Source: Pegoplata infirma (taxonomy: Eukaryota > Arthropoda > Insecta > Diptera > Anthomyiidae). From it: a stretch of 64,000 bases of DNA. The position numbers and the translations under genes are program-made. Positions within the stretch are counted from its first letter, which is position 1; each line of letters begins with the position of its first letter. The stretch covers positions 84,567,904-84,631,903 of the forward strand of contig OY992538.1 in the NCBI GenBank assembly GCA_963921195.1, in the 5' to 3' direction. Shown piece by piece: positions 32,690 to 44,200 of the stretch. The notes under the pieces are model-generated. The model saw nothing but the letters and a program-made list of their open reading frames with translations. It was not told where the DNA came from and did no database searches.

Positions 32690-33130
32690 AATTTACTTAA
32701 AAAATATTTTGAGGTTAAGAATTTTTCTAATGAAAAAGTTTTCAGAATCTGAGACTTTTTCTGTAGGAAAAATGTATAAGAACCTGAGTCTTTTTCTATA
32801 GAAAAACGTTATTTTTTCTATGGAAAACATTCTTTGATTCTGAGATCTTTTGCCACGAGAAAAAAGTCTAAATGTGAGAATTTTTCTATGGGAAAAAGGT
32901 CTCAGAACTGAGATTTTTTTTGTAGCCAAAACGTTTCAGAATCTTAAAGTGTTTCAATATTGAAATGTGTCAGAACCTTAAATTTTTTTTATACGATATA
33001 TATCTGAGAGTCTGAGACGTTTTTAATACGAAAAATGTCTCAGAACCGGAGACCTTTTATACTTTTATGTTTTTAAACTTTTATGTAGAGATAATATTTC
33101 TTACAGAAAATTTCTCAGATTTTGACTTTT
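32690..33130. repeat. Second diverged array of the CAGAATCTGAGAC satellite
   Basis: About a dozen degenerate units such as TTTTCAGAATCTGAGACTTT TTCTGTAGGAAAAATG, similar to the arrays at 21.7 and 56.7 kb. The 78-codon minus-strand frame here is a read-through of the repeat. Confidence 0.8.
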
Positions 33131-33337
33131 TCTTTACACAAAATATGTTAAAATTTGATTAAAACGTTAATATTATCATGAAAAATTAAGATCCTCTTTT
33201 CGTATTCTTTTGAATGTACTGGCATTTCGGTGCCCCCATGATGTCAACAGCCCTTGGGACGTGCCCCGTATGACTTTATGGTTTAAATGGAACTTAATAT
33301 ACCAATGGTTAGCAGTTAATAACTCCTGTTCTATAAA
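33131..33337. other. Short gene-free spacer
   Basis: Contains ACTGGCATTTCGGTGCCCCC near 33218 and no recognised element. Confidence 0.35.
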
Positions 33338-34167
33338 AAACAAGTGAGAGTGTTAAATTCGGCTGTGCCGAATCTTGTATACCCTCCAACGTTTAAAAAA
33401 AAATAAAAAAAAAATTGCAGGTGCGTTTTTTTTTGGGGGGGGCTTGTGGGGGGTCCATGGGGACATCTTCTCTCTGGTCGGAAATGTTTACAAATTTAAT
33501 TGCTATGCATGATGATCAACACACACACACACATGATCAATTATTTTTATTTATTCTTTATATTTATTTACAACTCATTTTTAATAAATTCCACCTAATC
33601 GAGAACTGGTAACAATGACCGTCGTCTCGTTGTAGCGAAAAAAAACTAAGGGTTCTGGTGGGAATCGAACCCACGACCCCCACGTTGAAATGCTAGCACG
33701 CTACCAACTAGCCTACGGGGGTCCCCTATGCTATGCCTTTTGTACAAAAAATATACAATTTCATCATTATATAAATTATTTGCTAATATCCACGCCCACA
33801 AAAGGGGGGGGGGGACCATAAAAAAAATAATTTTCAAATCCCCTGGGTCTAAGTCCAAGACTTTGAACTTTTTCCCCCCTGGTCCGATTTTTCCCATCTC
33901 CGAACTTAACCAGCCTATGAACATGAGACATATATGTGCCAAATTTCAGGAGTCTAGCGCTTTTATTTTGGACTGCATCGTGTCTTCCACAAACGGGCGG
34001 ACGGACAGACGGACGGACGGACAGACGGACATCGCTAGAATGGCTTAGAATCGATCACTGATCAATAATATATGTGCTTTATGTGGTCCTAGACCGATAT
34101 TTCGATGCGTTACACACGGAATGACAAAGTGAGTATACCCCCATACTGTAGTTGGGGGGTATAAAAA
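33338..34167 (+). mobile_element. DINE-1/HINE-like element carrying a tRNA-derived segment
   Basis: Begins CAAGTGAGAGTGTTAAATTC GGCTGTGCCGAATC, ATACCCTCCAACG, and ends TAGTTGGGGGGTATAAAAA. It has the G-rich tract, GGGCGGACGGACAGACGGAC, ACATCGCTAGAATGGC and CGATGCGTTACACACGG blocks in DINE order. The segment 33652-33722 is tRNA-derived and absent from the DINE at 25661-26370. Confidence 0.75.
33652..33722 (-). repeat. tRNA-derived (SINE-like) segment with A and B boxes
   Basis: On the minus strand it reads GGCTAGTTGGTAGC (an A box, 33700-33713), then GTGGGTTCGATTCCCAC, where GGTTCGATTCC (33661-33671) is a perfect B box in a 5-bp T stem. The anticodon arm does not pair well and the acceptor stem is not clear. 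So this is a tRNA-derived SINE-like insertion or pseudogene, not a confident tRNA gene. Its translated frame (GSVLAFQRGGRGFDSH) is the usual artefact of tRNA-type sequence. Confidence 0.65.
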
Positions 34168-34975
34168 TATAAAAATATGCATTGATTTACTATAAAAGCG
34201 CCGCATGCAAAAAATTGCGCAATTTTTTGTTAAAGTCTTTCTGCTGTATTACTTTCATCGTAACCCCATACTGTTTTTTACGTTATTATTTCTACTTCTG
34301 TCAAGCGATTTTGAATGCAGCCAGTTATTGAAACTGTGTAACTAATATGAACCACAAAACTCAAAAAAAAAAAAAAAAACTTCATAGAAAGAGGAAAATA
34401 TGACAAATTGTAAAATCTAAACCTAAAAAAACAAAGCAAAAATTGTACAAACATTCTATGAAAAATACGGTCTGCAATACCAACCGTAAATACACGGAAA
34501 ATTTGATGATTTTAAACTCAACTCTACGCAAAAAAAAATATTAAACTTCAATACAAAGCAAAAAAACACAATGGCATACATATTTGCAAAAGAATGTCAT
34601 CTTAATATTTTAGGAAGCTGAAAAATCCGTGTAATATCGTAAAAACTCGGGTGAATATTTATAGATACTCTGATGTGCTTAAATTTAATTGTATATAATT
34701 GTATCTGATCAGTTATGTAAGACCAGTAATTGTGTCACCATTTGCTGGATCTGTCGTTGACCAGATCGTTCATGTTCTAAAATGAAGATTAAATTTAAGA
34801 TCTGATCAGACATAATAAGATTTTAATCGATATACACAGATTGGACACGATTATACCATGTCCGACATGATCAAATCTATTTTTACAATAACACGCACTC
34901 AAAAAAAGCGTATTCATATTGATGAAAAGTTACATCAATATGCTGAAATGTTGCATAAATCTTTGTCCAATGCAA
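34168..34975. other. Gene-free AT-rich spacer
   Basis: AAAACACAATGG-type A-rich text; TGATCAG-containing short words at 34700-34870 resemble the CCCGAG elements. No supported gene. Confidence 0.4.
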
Positions 34976-35047
34976 CATTAGACTGGCATATTTTTTTGTC
35001 AACTTTCGATTTTCCCAAGTGTCCAGGCAAATTTTTATTGTCCTAGG

Positions 35048-35769
35048 TAGTGTTTGGGAATTTCCGGACTTTTCAATTTCCCGGGAAACGGGAACAAAAT
35101 ATTTTATTTTCTTTATTAATATAAATTTTCTTTATGAATATAAATCATAAAAAACATGAAAATTTGACCAAATTTTTATTAAAAACAGTTTTATTACAGA
35201 TAAACAAGTAATTAAAACTTGAAAAATCAAAAACTAAAAGTAAAAAATCCTGAAATACAAAAAAAAATATTGCAACTTTTTCCCCCACAAAAAATCGCAA
35301 AAAAATAGCTAAAAATCGCAAAAAACTTTAAAACTGCGTTATACAAGCAAAAACTAATATAGTTGGCAGCACTTTTAATATTTGTTCTGGAAATGCAAAT
35401 TCTAGGTTCAAAATTTTTATATTTTTTTGTCAGTCTTAGCAAAATTATCATTAACCGACGTATACGTCGGTTAATGATAATTTTATAATTTTATGATATT
35501 GTTATACTTTTTACACTTGGTCAGTTTTCCTATGAATACATATTTGCACTGTTCTTCCAAATAGAAAAACTACAAAAAATAGCAAATGTAATTATACCTG
35601 TATGTAAAAAAAATATTAAAAATTAAATTAAAATAAACGTTTTTTGTGTAAAATGGTTTATTCCCGGATTTCCCGGTAAAAATTAAAAAAACTCCTCGGA
35701 ATTCCCGTCAATCTTTTCCCGGGAATTCCCAGGAAATCCGACCAGGGAATTCCCGGACCCCAAACACTA
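35048..35769. mobile_element. hAT-like MITE (GTCCTAGG duplication)
   Basis: TAGTGTTTGGGAATTTCCGG at the left and CCGGACCCCAAACACTA at the right give 11 bp of perfect terminal inverted repeat. GTCCTAGG is duplicated exactly (35040-35047, 35770-35777), the 8-bp signature of hAT insertion. Subterminal regions carry CCCGGGAA / TTCCCGGG words. A 44-bp perfect palindrome lies near the middle (35441-35484). 722 bp, no transposase. Confidence 0.9.
35441..35484. repeat. 44-bp perfect palindrome
   Basis: Each half is 22 bp and the centre is GACGTATACGTC, with outer AAAATTATCATTAACC / GGTTAATGATAATTTT. It has no loop and no mismatch. Confidence 0.85.
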
Positions 35770-38700
35770 GTCCTAGGTCTAAATCTTGTATGGTACAAAT
35801 TTGAGGTCAATCGGATTAAATTAACCCGTGGCGCCCGGCGGTCAAAGTTTTGGAATTTGAAAAATTTAAAAAAATATATATATTTCGGCACACCACATAT
35901 GTTAATTTCACAGCGCTGAGCACGAATGCAAAAAAAAATTTAAAATCGCTCGATCGGTTTTCGAGATATCGTCATTTCAAATTTGTAAAAAATGGCGTTT
36001 TTTTTCCTACGTTCAAGAAATTTTTTAAAAAAAGTCTAAAAATTGCTTTGCGTTGACCCTTTCATAAAGCTTAAGATAATCTTTCATTTAAACTTAATTT
36101 TAACCAAATCCAAGTCTTTCATTTAAACTTAATTTTAACCAAATCCGATCATTTTAATCCGTGGCGCCCATCGATCAAAATTTTCGCTTTTTTAAAACTT
36201 TTTACCAAAAACTCTAAACTTTGATCGAGGAGCGCCACGGGTTAAAATGATCGGATTTGGCTCAAATAAGGCTTAAATGAAAGATTGTATCAAGCTCTAT
36301 AAAAGTGTTAAGGAAAAGAAATTTTGATATTTTTTTTAAAAATTTCTTAAACGTAGGTAAAAACCGCCCTTTGGCTATTTTTTTGACAAATTTTAAATGT
36401 CGATATCTCGAAAACCGCTCGACCGATTTCATAAATTTTTTGATATTCGTATTCAGCATGCTAAAATTAATAAAAATACTGTATCGCAAGATATTTTTTA
36501 TTTTTATTTTTTCATTTTCAAAAATCCAAAATTTTGGTGGAAATTTTCCAAAAGTCCAAAACTTTTATCGAAGGGCGCCACGGGTTAAAATTATCGAATT
36601 TGTCTCAAATTTGTTTTAAATGAAAGATTGTCCCAAGCTCTAAAAAAGGATCGGCGGAATGAAATTTTGATATTTTTTTTTTTTTTTTAATTTCTTGAAC
36701 GTAGGAAAACCCGCCATTTTTTGCAAATTTCAAATAGCGATATCTCGAAAACTGTTCGACAGATTTTAAAATTTTTTTGATATTCGTGCTCAGCACATCA
36801 AAAATAACAAATATGACGTGTCGAAAGATACATTTATTTTTTATTTTTTAATTTTTCAAAAATCCCAAACTTTGGGCGCCACGCACAGTGATTCGTTCCC
36901 ATATATCGAGTGGGCAAAAATAGAATATTGGTCGCAGATTTCTGAAATTTGGTACACAAGCATTAAATTATCTAATCAAGAAAAAAACGAGTTTTTGGAA
37001 AAATCGGAGCAAGGACACGCCTACCCCCCATATATCCTGAAATTTAAATATGTGATTAAAACTACAAAAATGGTCACAAAATTCCCAAACTTTGTCATTG
37101 TTACCAATTTTGATATAGTATTTTATGTGTAAATTTTTTTCTAAATTGAAGCAAGGACTCGTGTGGCTGCCATATATCCTTTTTCTTAAAAATATTGTAA
37201 ATCGCTCAAAAATTACTCGATACCCTTGAAATTTTTTTTAAAAATTTGAATAAGTGATGTCAATGTGTGTGCCAAATTTCGCTGAAATCGGTTTTTTAAA
37301 ACAAAAGTTATTTACATATCCCTTTTAAAAACTGCAATAAAGTGTTAATATAATTTAATCACAAAAATAAAATAGAAAGAGTTGTCAAAGATTTTCCAAA
37401 TTTGGTACGCAAGCACAAAATTAATTAGTACAAAAAAAATAAAAATTTTGAGCAAATCGGTCGAAGGACATTTGTACCTGTCGTATGTCCTGAAACTTAA
37501 AAGTGGAGTTTTAGCCACAAAACTTGCTATAAAATTACTAAACTTAGTAATTGTCTTAGAAATTTAGATAACTATCGATGTACAACATTTGTATTTTAAT
37601 CTGAGCAAGGACTCGCGTGGCTGCCATATATCCTTTTTCTTGAAATCGCTGTAACTATTTTAAAAATCTTTCAATTGCTATCAAATTTTAAATATAGATT
37701 AGATCAAATGGCGTCAATAAGTGTGCCAAATTTCGTTGAGTTGCTTGCGGTAACAAAAAAGCTGTTAATATATCCTTTTTTTAAATATAGTCAAAAATAT
37801 AAAAATACATAATAACTGCAAAAACAAAACATTCGCAACACTTATTTCCGAAAAATAAATTTATTCAAAATAAGTTTTAAGTAAACTCGTTTAATATTTG
37901 CTTTACTCCTAAGTATATACCCCTTTAATAACAAAAAACTTGAAAAAAAAAATTTTTTTGGGTACTTAAAATTTTTATTTTTTTTTTTTCGTTTTTTCAA
38001 AAACTTAGTTATTTTTATTATTTGATCGTATAGAAAACAGTCCAGGATGTTAAAAAAATCAATAAAAAATAATTTTTAAGTACGAACTTTTTTATGTATC
38101 TCAAAAAAATTTTGGTTTTGATTTGGGATACCAACGAAAATCAAATACTGGTTTTTAAGCAAAATGGCCCACTGTATACTTATTTTATCGAATTATTTAC
38201 TATAAATTTATGGTATACAATATAATAAATCCCTTTATATATAAAAAAACACTAAAATGTTGATGTATTTTTTAAATTTATTTACAGTAAATAAAATAAA
38301 TAAAAAAAAAATAATCCAATTTTAGATTTTTTAAAAAAATTTTTTTTTTTCAACTTAAAAAAAAAACTTAGTTATTTTTATTTTTTGATCTTATAAAACA
38401 TAGTTAAAGCTACAAAAAAAATAAAAAACAAAAAAATTTTATTCACGAACTTTTTTTATGAAGGCCATTAAAATTTAGTAATTTTGGGGATTTTAGTAAA
38501 AGTCAAAGATAACTTTTAAAGCAAAACGGCCCACGTACTGCATATTTTTTTTCTGATTTTTTATTATATTTTTACAGAATACTATATAATATATCAATGT
38601 GTAAAGAAAAAATATTTAATATTGGATTTTTTTCTAATATTTTTTTGTAATATTTTTTCCATTAATAATATAGCTTTTGAAAAAAATTAAAAAAAGACAC

Positions 38701-39375
38701 AAAAATAACCTAACTTTTTTCCAACTTCAGACAAAAACTTAGTTATTTTTATTGTTTTGCCTTATAAACCATAGTCCGAGCTATCGAAAAAGCGAAAAAA
38801 ATAATTTTTTGACTCACGAACTTTTTTTATGCATTCCATCAAAATTTGTAAATTTTTGGGAATTCGGTAGAAAAAATATAGATTTCAGAGCAATACAAAA
38901 ATGTATTTTAAGATTAATTCTAAAAAAATGGAAATACAACATTTAGCTAATATATTAAAGTAACTTTTGCAAAAAAAAGTTCGTTGATTTCTTTAAAATT
39001 CGATTTTAAATAATTATTTTAGTAAACCTATAAAAATCAATTTTTAGGTTTTAACACAATAGCGTTGAATTTCCATACTTTAGCGCCCTCTTGTGGCAAC
39101 ATATGACTTCTTAAAAATCAGGAAAGTACATATTTCTTTTAGTTTACTATTAAACTGTAAAAATACAAAAAATCATCAACATTGAAGACATACTTTTTTT
39201 TTTGATTTTTGCCAATGAAACGAATCACTGTGCCACGGGTTAATTTAATCCGATTGGCCTCAAATTGGTACCACATTAGGTTTAGGCCTAGTAGAATGAA
39301 AAAATGGCCGGACTTTGAAAATCGGAGAGAAAAAAAATTTGCCATACAAAAAAATGCCAGTCTAATGCAACATAT

Positions 39376-40611
39376 TATCAATATGATGAAGCGGTGTCAT
39401 CATTATGATGAAGCGAAGTCATCAATCATGAATAAAAACCAATGTTGGCAATCGATACCTTTTCAATACCGTTATCCGTTTCAAAACCCTTTAAATTGAA
39501 TACCGGTACCAATATCAATACCGAAACTCAGTTTTGGTATCGGATACCGGTATCCAAAAACCTTTTCCTTTGGTACCGGTACGTACCGGTATTGAAACGG
39601 TTTTTCCTAAAAAACCATGTTTTTTTTACAAAAAAAAATTTAATAGATAATTTTTTAATTTTTTTGTTTTTTGTAAATGAAAAATCGTACTCCAAATGCC
39701 ACCCCGAAGTCTCACAAAAATCAAAAAAGTCCCACATCGTGGATTAAGTAAAAATTTCCAAAAAAAAAAGTCATACATAAACGGCTATGTGGGAGCAGAA
39801 GAAAATTATTGATTTTCACGAAGTATTTTTTGGGGTCATTTAGACTCTCAATAGAAACTTTCTGAACCCCTTAGTATAGTTTAGTTTTTTTGGAGATTTT
39901 TATTTAATCCGCGATGTGGGTGCCCAAAGATTTTTTTTATATTTATAGGACTTCGTGGTTCAAAAATCATTAGCAATACCGCGAGTTTCACCTTTAGTTC
40001 ACGTGTTGAAAACCCCGTTAAACCAGCTTTAAAAACATTGAAGATACAGAAAAATATTTTACAAAGTATTTTTGTCACTCACAATTATTTTTACAATTGA
40101 AGGGCTTATGGTAAAAACTCGATAAGCAACATTTCATTTTATGGCGATTTTTGCCTTAAAACTTTTGAAATAATGTAAAAAATATAACTTTAGCAAACTT
40201 TCATACTTTAGATACTTGTACGAAGGGTTTAAGCTAGACTTCTGCCAAAAATCTGTTTGTGGAACATCAGTAGAACGCGAAGAACACCAAAAAATAAAAT
40301 ACTACTTTTTTTTACATATTTTTTTTTACTTTTCTTAACCCATTTTGGACTAAGATTCAATTTTATTTTTATTTTTTTGAAAAAGGTACTTTTTACGGGT
40401 AATTAGCACCCGCTGATCTCAAAAATCTTGTCGAAAAAATTTTTCAATGTGCCGTTGTACCAGAAAAGCCTGCATTTCAACTTTTTATGCAATTTTAATG
40501 TTTAGATTTATTTGCTATTTTATTAATTTATTTCATTATTTTCAAAATAAATAGCTTCAAAATTATTCAAATTAGTGGAATTTGATAATAAATTAAATCT
40601 AAAACAAGTAA
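39376..40611. repeat. Gene-free; short ACCGGT-type repeat and DINE-like scraps
   Basis: 39440-39610 has interspersed ATACCGGTACC / GGTATCGGATACCGG words like those at 45824-45860 and 51500-51610. 39960-40090 has a DINE-like phrase (GTTCACGTGTTGAAAACCCC). The rest is AT-rich. ORFs here are not credible genes. Confidence 0.45.
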
Positions 40612-40658
40612 GAAAGCTATATTCGGCTGTGCCGAATCTTTAAATACCCTCCACCAAT
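40612..40658 (+). repeat. DINE-like left end interrupted by a CACTA-ended element
   Basis: CAAGTAAGAAAGCTATATTC GGCTGTGCCGAATC and ATACCCTCCACC match the left ends of the other DINEs. After the insertion (42079 on) no DINE text follows, so the copy is truncated. Confidence 0.6.
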
Positions 40659-41284
40659 GCACTATAGGAAATTTTACCCATTTTTTGGCCAAAAGTCAAA
40701 ATTAAAATTTTTGCAAACATTGTTTTTTTTCACATTAATATAAAAAAAACTTAACAAAGTAAACAATTCTTTCTCAATTTTTCGACAGAATTGATGTACT
40801 GCCACTTTATCAGTAGTTTTTCTTGCAATTTCTTACTTAGTTATAAAATAACGATTGAGAGCAGCGAATTTTGTGATAGCTTCTAACAAAAGTTTTTATA
40901 TTAAGAATTTATAGTTTTTAAAAACTAAAAAATGGAAAATAATGTCAAAGGTGAGTACTTTAATGATGAATAGTGAAATGTTGGTGAACTCATCTATTAG
41001 ATCGATTTTATTGGAAAAATTGAAGTGACCTTAAGATGAACTTATTGAAGTATGAATTGGAATTTTATTTTGACTTACAAAAAAATGATAGCATATGTTA
41101 GCTATAAAACCATAAAAGTTCTCTAGGACAATCAATTACCTTCCGAATTTAAAAAATTTCAAGGTCGGATATGTGCAAACTTTTTTTTTATACCCATTTT
41201 TCCAGGTGACTACTGAGTACCAAATTCAGAGTTATTTAATACATGGCGAGAGAAATAAAGCAGAGGTGGATAAGGAGCCGCTAT

Positions 41285-41680
41285 TTCTGACCATTTCTTT
41301 TCATACATTGCTGAGAGTGAATGTTTCGAAAACTTTAAACAATATATAAAGGAGGAATTAAGAATATTTTGTTCAAATATAAATATGAAAAGGATTAAAA
41401 GTTGTAGGAGTTTGAAAATTTTTGAAAGACAGCTTGCTGTTTGGCTTAAAGGCAATACTTGGCTAAAAAAAACTTGAAACGCAGCCTGCCTCCACTAAAT
41501 CGAAACCTGGGCGACCGCAATTAATTAATTTTTTGTAAAATCTGCGAGAACAAAAATACGAGTTACAGCAGAAATCTCTAAAGATCTAAATAGGGAAGTT
41601 GAGCCCCTAGCTCTTGCATCATCTACGGCTGCCCGTAGTGGCATTTTGAAATGTAGTTGACGACTTGGAACTCAAAAATA
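41285..41680 (+). pseudogene. Decayed transposase-like reading frame
   Basis: Two plus-strand stretches have protein-like composition. The first (about 41285-41479) reads SDHFFSYIAESECFENF..., ...KIFERQLAVWLKGNTWLK, followed by a stop. The second (about 41505-41670) has KPGRPQLINF, a stop, then KSARTKIRVTAEISKDLNRE and VEPLALASSTAARSG before another stop. The order of a Trp-Leu segment, a GRP motif, a basic stretch and an Ala-rich helix resembles a type of uncharacterised transposon-encoded protein in invertebrates, as I recall it, but I cannot name a family. At least three stops or frame changes make it dead. Confidence 0.4.
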
Positions 41681-41778
41681 AAATTTTTGAATAAAATCCT
41701 TATTAAAAAGTAGATTTGTTTGACACTTCCTAACATTGTTAAAATAAATTTCTACTGTTATCTTCGAAAGTTAGTGTA

Positions 41779-41939
41779 CACTCAAAAAAAAAAAATATTG
41801 TAAAAACAGTTTAGAAAACCATATAATCTATCAAGGATCTAAAAAATCTTAGATGCGGCAACTTATAACCCGGGAACCCTGTTTGGAACTAATTATTAGG
41901 TAATTTTTTAGGTAACTTTACTAATTTTTTTTTTGAGTG
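41779..41939. mobile_element. 161-bp CAC-ended MITE (TA duplication)
   Basis: CACTCAAAAAAAAAAAATAT at the left and TTTTTTTTTGAGTG at the right, with TA on both sides (41777-41778, 41940-41941). It lies inside the CACTA-ended element and is the shortest member of the CACTCAAAA family here. Confidence 0.7.
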
Positions 41940-42099
41940 TATGAAAACCTTTAAGAGTCACTCCCTCCCTCTAAAGAGTCTTCCAAAAGTCAAATAAAAA
42001 AAATCAATCAAATCGGTCCAGCCGTTTGGCTGTAAATAATTTTGGCCAAAAAAAGGGTAAAATTTCCTATAGTGCAATGTGATGATTTAAAAAACAAAA

Positions 42100-44200
42100 A
42101 AGTTTGTTTTATTTATACCTCAGGAAATAAAAAAGTACCAAAAAGTGTAATTGCGGTACCTTTAATAAAAGGTACTTTTTATCAAAGGTACTTTTTATAA
42201 AAGGTACTTTTTATAAAAGGTACTTTTTATAAAAGGTACTTTTTATAAAAGGTACTTTTTATAAAAGGTACTTTTTATAAAAGGTACTTTTTATAAAAGG
42301 TACTTTTTATAAAAGGTACTTTTTATAAAAGGTACTTTTTAAAAAAGGTACTTTTTATAAAAGGTACTTTTTATAAAATGTACTTTTTATAAAAGGTACT
42401 TTTTATAAAAGGTACTTTTTATAAAAGGTACTTTTTATAAAAGGTACTTTTTATAAAAGGTACTTTTTATAAAAGGTACTTTTTATAAAAGGTACTTTTT
42501 TAAAAGGTACTTTTTATAAAAGGTACTTTTTATAAAAGGTACTTTTTATAAAAGGTACTTTTTATAAAAGGTACTTTTTATAAAAGGTACTTTTTATAAA
42601 AGGTACTTTTTATAAAAGGTACTTTTTATAAAAGGTACTTTTTATAAAAGGTACTTTTTATAAAAGGTACTTTTTATAAAAGGTACTTTTTATAAAAGGT
42701 ACTTTTTATAAAAGGTACTTTTTATAAAAGGTACTTTTTATAAAAGGTATTTTTTATAAAAGTTTTTTTTTTTATAAAAGGCACTTTTTATAAAAGATAC
42801 TTTTTATAAAAGGTACTTTTTATAAAAGATACTTTGAATAAAAGGTACTTTTTATAAAAGATACTTATTATTAAAGGTACTTTTTATAAAAGGTACTTTT
42901 TATAAAAGGTACTTTTTATAAAAGGTACTTTTTAAAAAAGGTACTTTTTAAAAAAGGTACTTTTTAAAAAAGGTACTTTTTTTAAAAGGCACTTTTTATA
43001 AAAGGTACTTTTTATAAAAGGTACTTTTTATAAAAGGTACTTTTTATAAAAGGTACTTTTTATAAAAGGTACTTTTTATAAAGGGTACTTTTTATAAAAT
43101 TTACTTTTTATAAAAGGTACTTTTTATAAAGGAACCTTTTATAAAAGGTACTTTTTATAAAAGGTACTTTTTGAAAACGGTACAGAATTTTCGGAAAGTA
43201 CTTGTTCCAGAATGTTTTATTTCACTAAAGGATCCTACATTCTAAATTTCAAGTTTGAATAAAATTTCAGTAAATAAAAAAAGTACCAAAAGTACTTTTT
43301 TACCCATTTTACCTCAGTAGAATCAACATTGGCAAAACCTGAGCCTTAGTGAATCTTTTTTCCGGAAGGTGAACCGACATTGCAAATTTCCATTTTCTAG
43401 TACCATTATTTAAGGAAATATAAAATGTAACAAAAGTACATATTTTTACCCTTTTTACCCTATTAGAAAAATCATTGGCAAAAACCCAGCCTTAGGGGAT
43501 CTATATTCCGGGAGGTGAACATACAGTCCAAATTTCAAGTCTATGTGACAATTTTTTAAGGAAATATAAAAGGTGCCAAAAGTACAATTTTTTTTTCCTT
43601 TTTACCCACTTAGAATCAACACTGGAAATAATCCAGCCGTACTGGATCTATATTCTAGGATGTGAACATACTGTCCAAATTTCAAGTTTCTATGACCATT
43701 ATTTCAGGAGATATAAAAAGCACCAAAAGTACAGTTTTTTTCCCTTTTTACCCCCTTAGAATTAACACTGGCAAAAATCCAGCCGAAATGGATCTATATT
43801 CCGGGAGGTGAACATACAGTCCAAATTTCAAGTCTCTATGATCATTATATCAGAAGATTTAAAAAGTACCAAAATTACAGTTTTTTACCATTTTTACCCC
43901 CTTACCATTGGCTAAACTCCAGCCATAGTGGATCTGTATTGCGGGAGGGTAACATACAGTCCAAATTTCAAGTCTCTATGACCATTATATCGGGATATAT
44001 AGAAAGTACCAAAAGTACAGTTTTTTACCCTTTTTACCCCCTTAGAATCAACATTGGCAAAAATCCAGCCTTAGTGGATCTTTGTTCCTGAAGGTCAAAC
44101 TACAGTCCAAATTTCAAGTCTCTAACTTCAGCGGTTTGGGCTGGGCGATGATGAATGAGTATGTCAGTCAGTCATATTACTCTTTTATATATATATAAAT
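42100..44200 (-). mobile_element. Helitron remnant of the 28.8-kb family, minus strand, with microsatellite
   Basis: Read on the minus strand, the 5' region TATATATATAAAAGAGTAAT, GACTGACTGACATACTCATT and CCCAAACCGCTGAAG (44100-44200) matches the Helitron start at 28810. It is followed by diverged units (GGACTGTATGTTCACCTCCC, GGAATATAGATCC, GGTAAAAAGGG) down to about 43200. Then comes the microsatellite at 42150-43175. No CTAG-type 3' end is present, so the copy is truncated. Confidence 0.6.
42150..43175. repeat. 16-bp microsatellite AAAAGGTACTTTTTAT, about 60 copies
   Basis: Uninterrupted head-to-tail 16-bp units with rare point changes and a few 1-bp length changes. The unit centres on GTAC and is nearly palindromic (AAAAGGTACTTTT). 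The seed word GGTACTTTTTAT is common in the surrounding Helitron, so the array probably grew by slippage from one Helitron unit. More diverged units accumulate from about 42750 on. Confidence 0.9.

Larger units (their letters stand above)
34976..39375. mobile_element. Composite foldback with tandem repeats and a nested hAT
   Basis: The left arm (34976-35047 plus 35778-35835, split by a hAT insertion) has GCAACATTAGACTGGCAT and TCAATCGGATTAAATTAACC CGTGGC. The right arm (about 39225-39375) has GCCACGGGTTAATTTAATCC and ATGCCAGTCTAATGCAACAT in reverse order and complement. Between them are tandem blocks: units of about 320 bp with GCGCCACGGGTTAAAAT and GATATCTCGAAAACCG (35810-36880), a roughly 440-460 bp duplication with CTCGTGTGGCTGCCATATAT (36930-37800), and three roughly 365-bp units with AAACTTAGTTATTTTTATT (37950-38950). 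The outer ends are not precisely defined. No coding frame is supported. Confidence 0.6.
40659..42075. mobile_element. GCACTATAGG-ended (CACTA-like) element with decayed ORF
   Basis: Left end GCACTATAGGAAATTTTACC and right end GGTAAAATTTCCTATAGTGC are inverted, continued inward by TTTTTTGGCCAAAA / TTTTGGCCAAAAAAA. AAT flanks both sides (40656-40658, 42076-42078). CACTA just inside the end and a 3-bp duplication are what CACTA/EnSpm-type elements show. The interior has a broken reading frame (41285-41680) and a nested 161-bp MITE (41779-41939). 1417 bp. Confidence 0.75.

Noticed and set aside
33646..33942. 98-codon minus-strand ORF with FQRGGRGFDSH
   Set aside because: This peptide is the typical translation of tRNA-type sequence; the frame crosses the tRNA-derived segment and the DINE.
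34897..34911. Another CACTCAAAAAA-ended MITE near 34897
   Set aside because: CACTCAAAAAAAGCG occurs, but no partner end with a matching duplication could be found.
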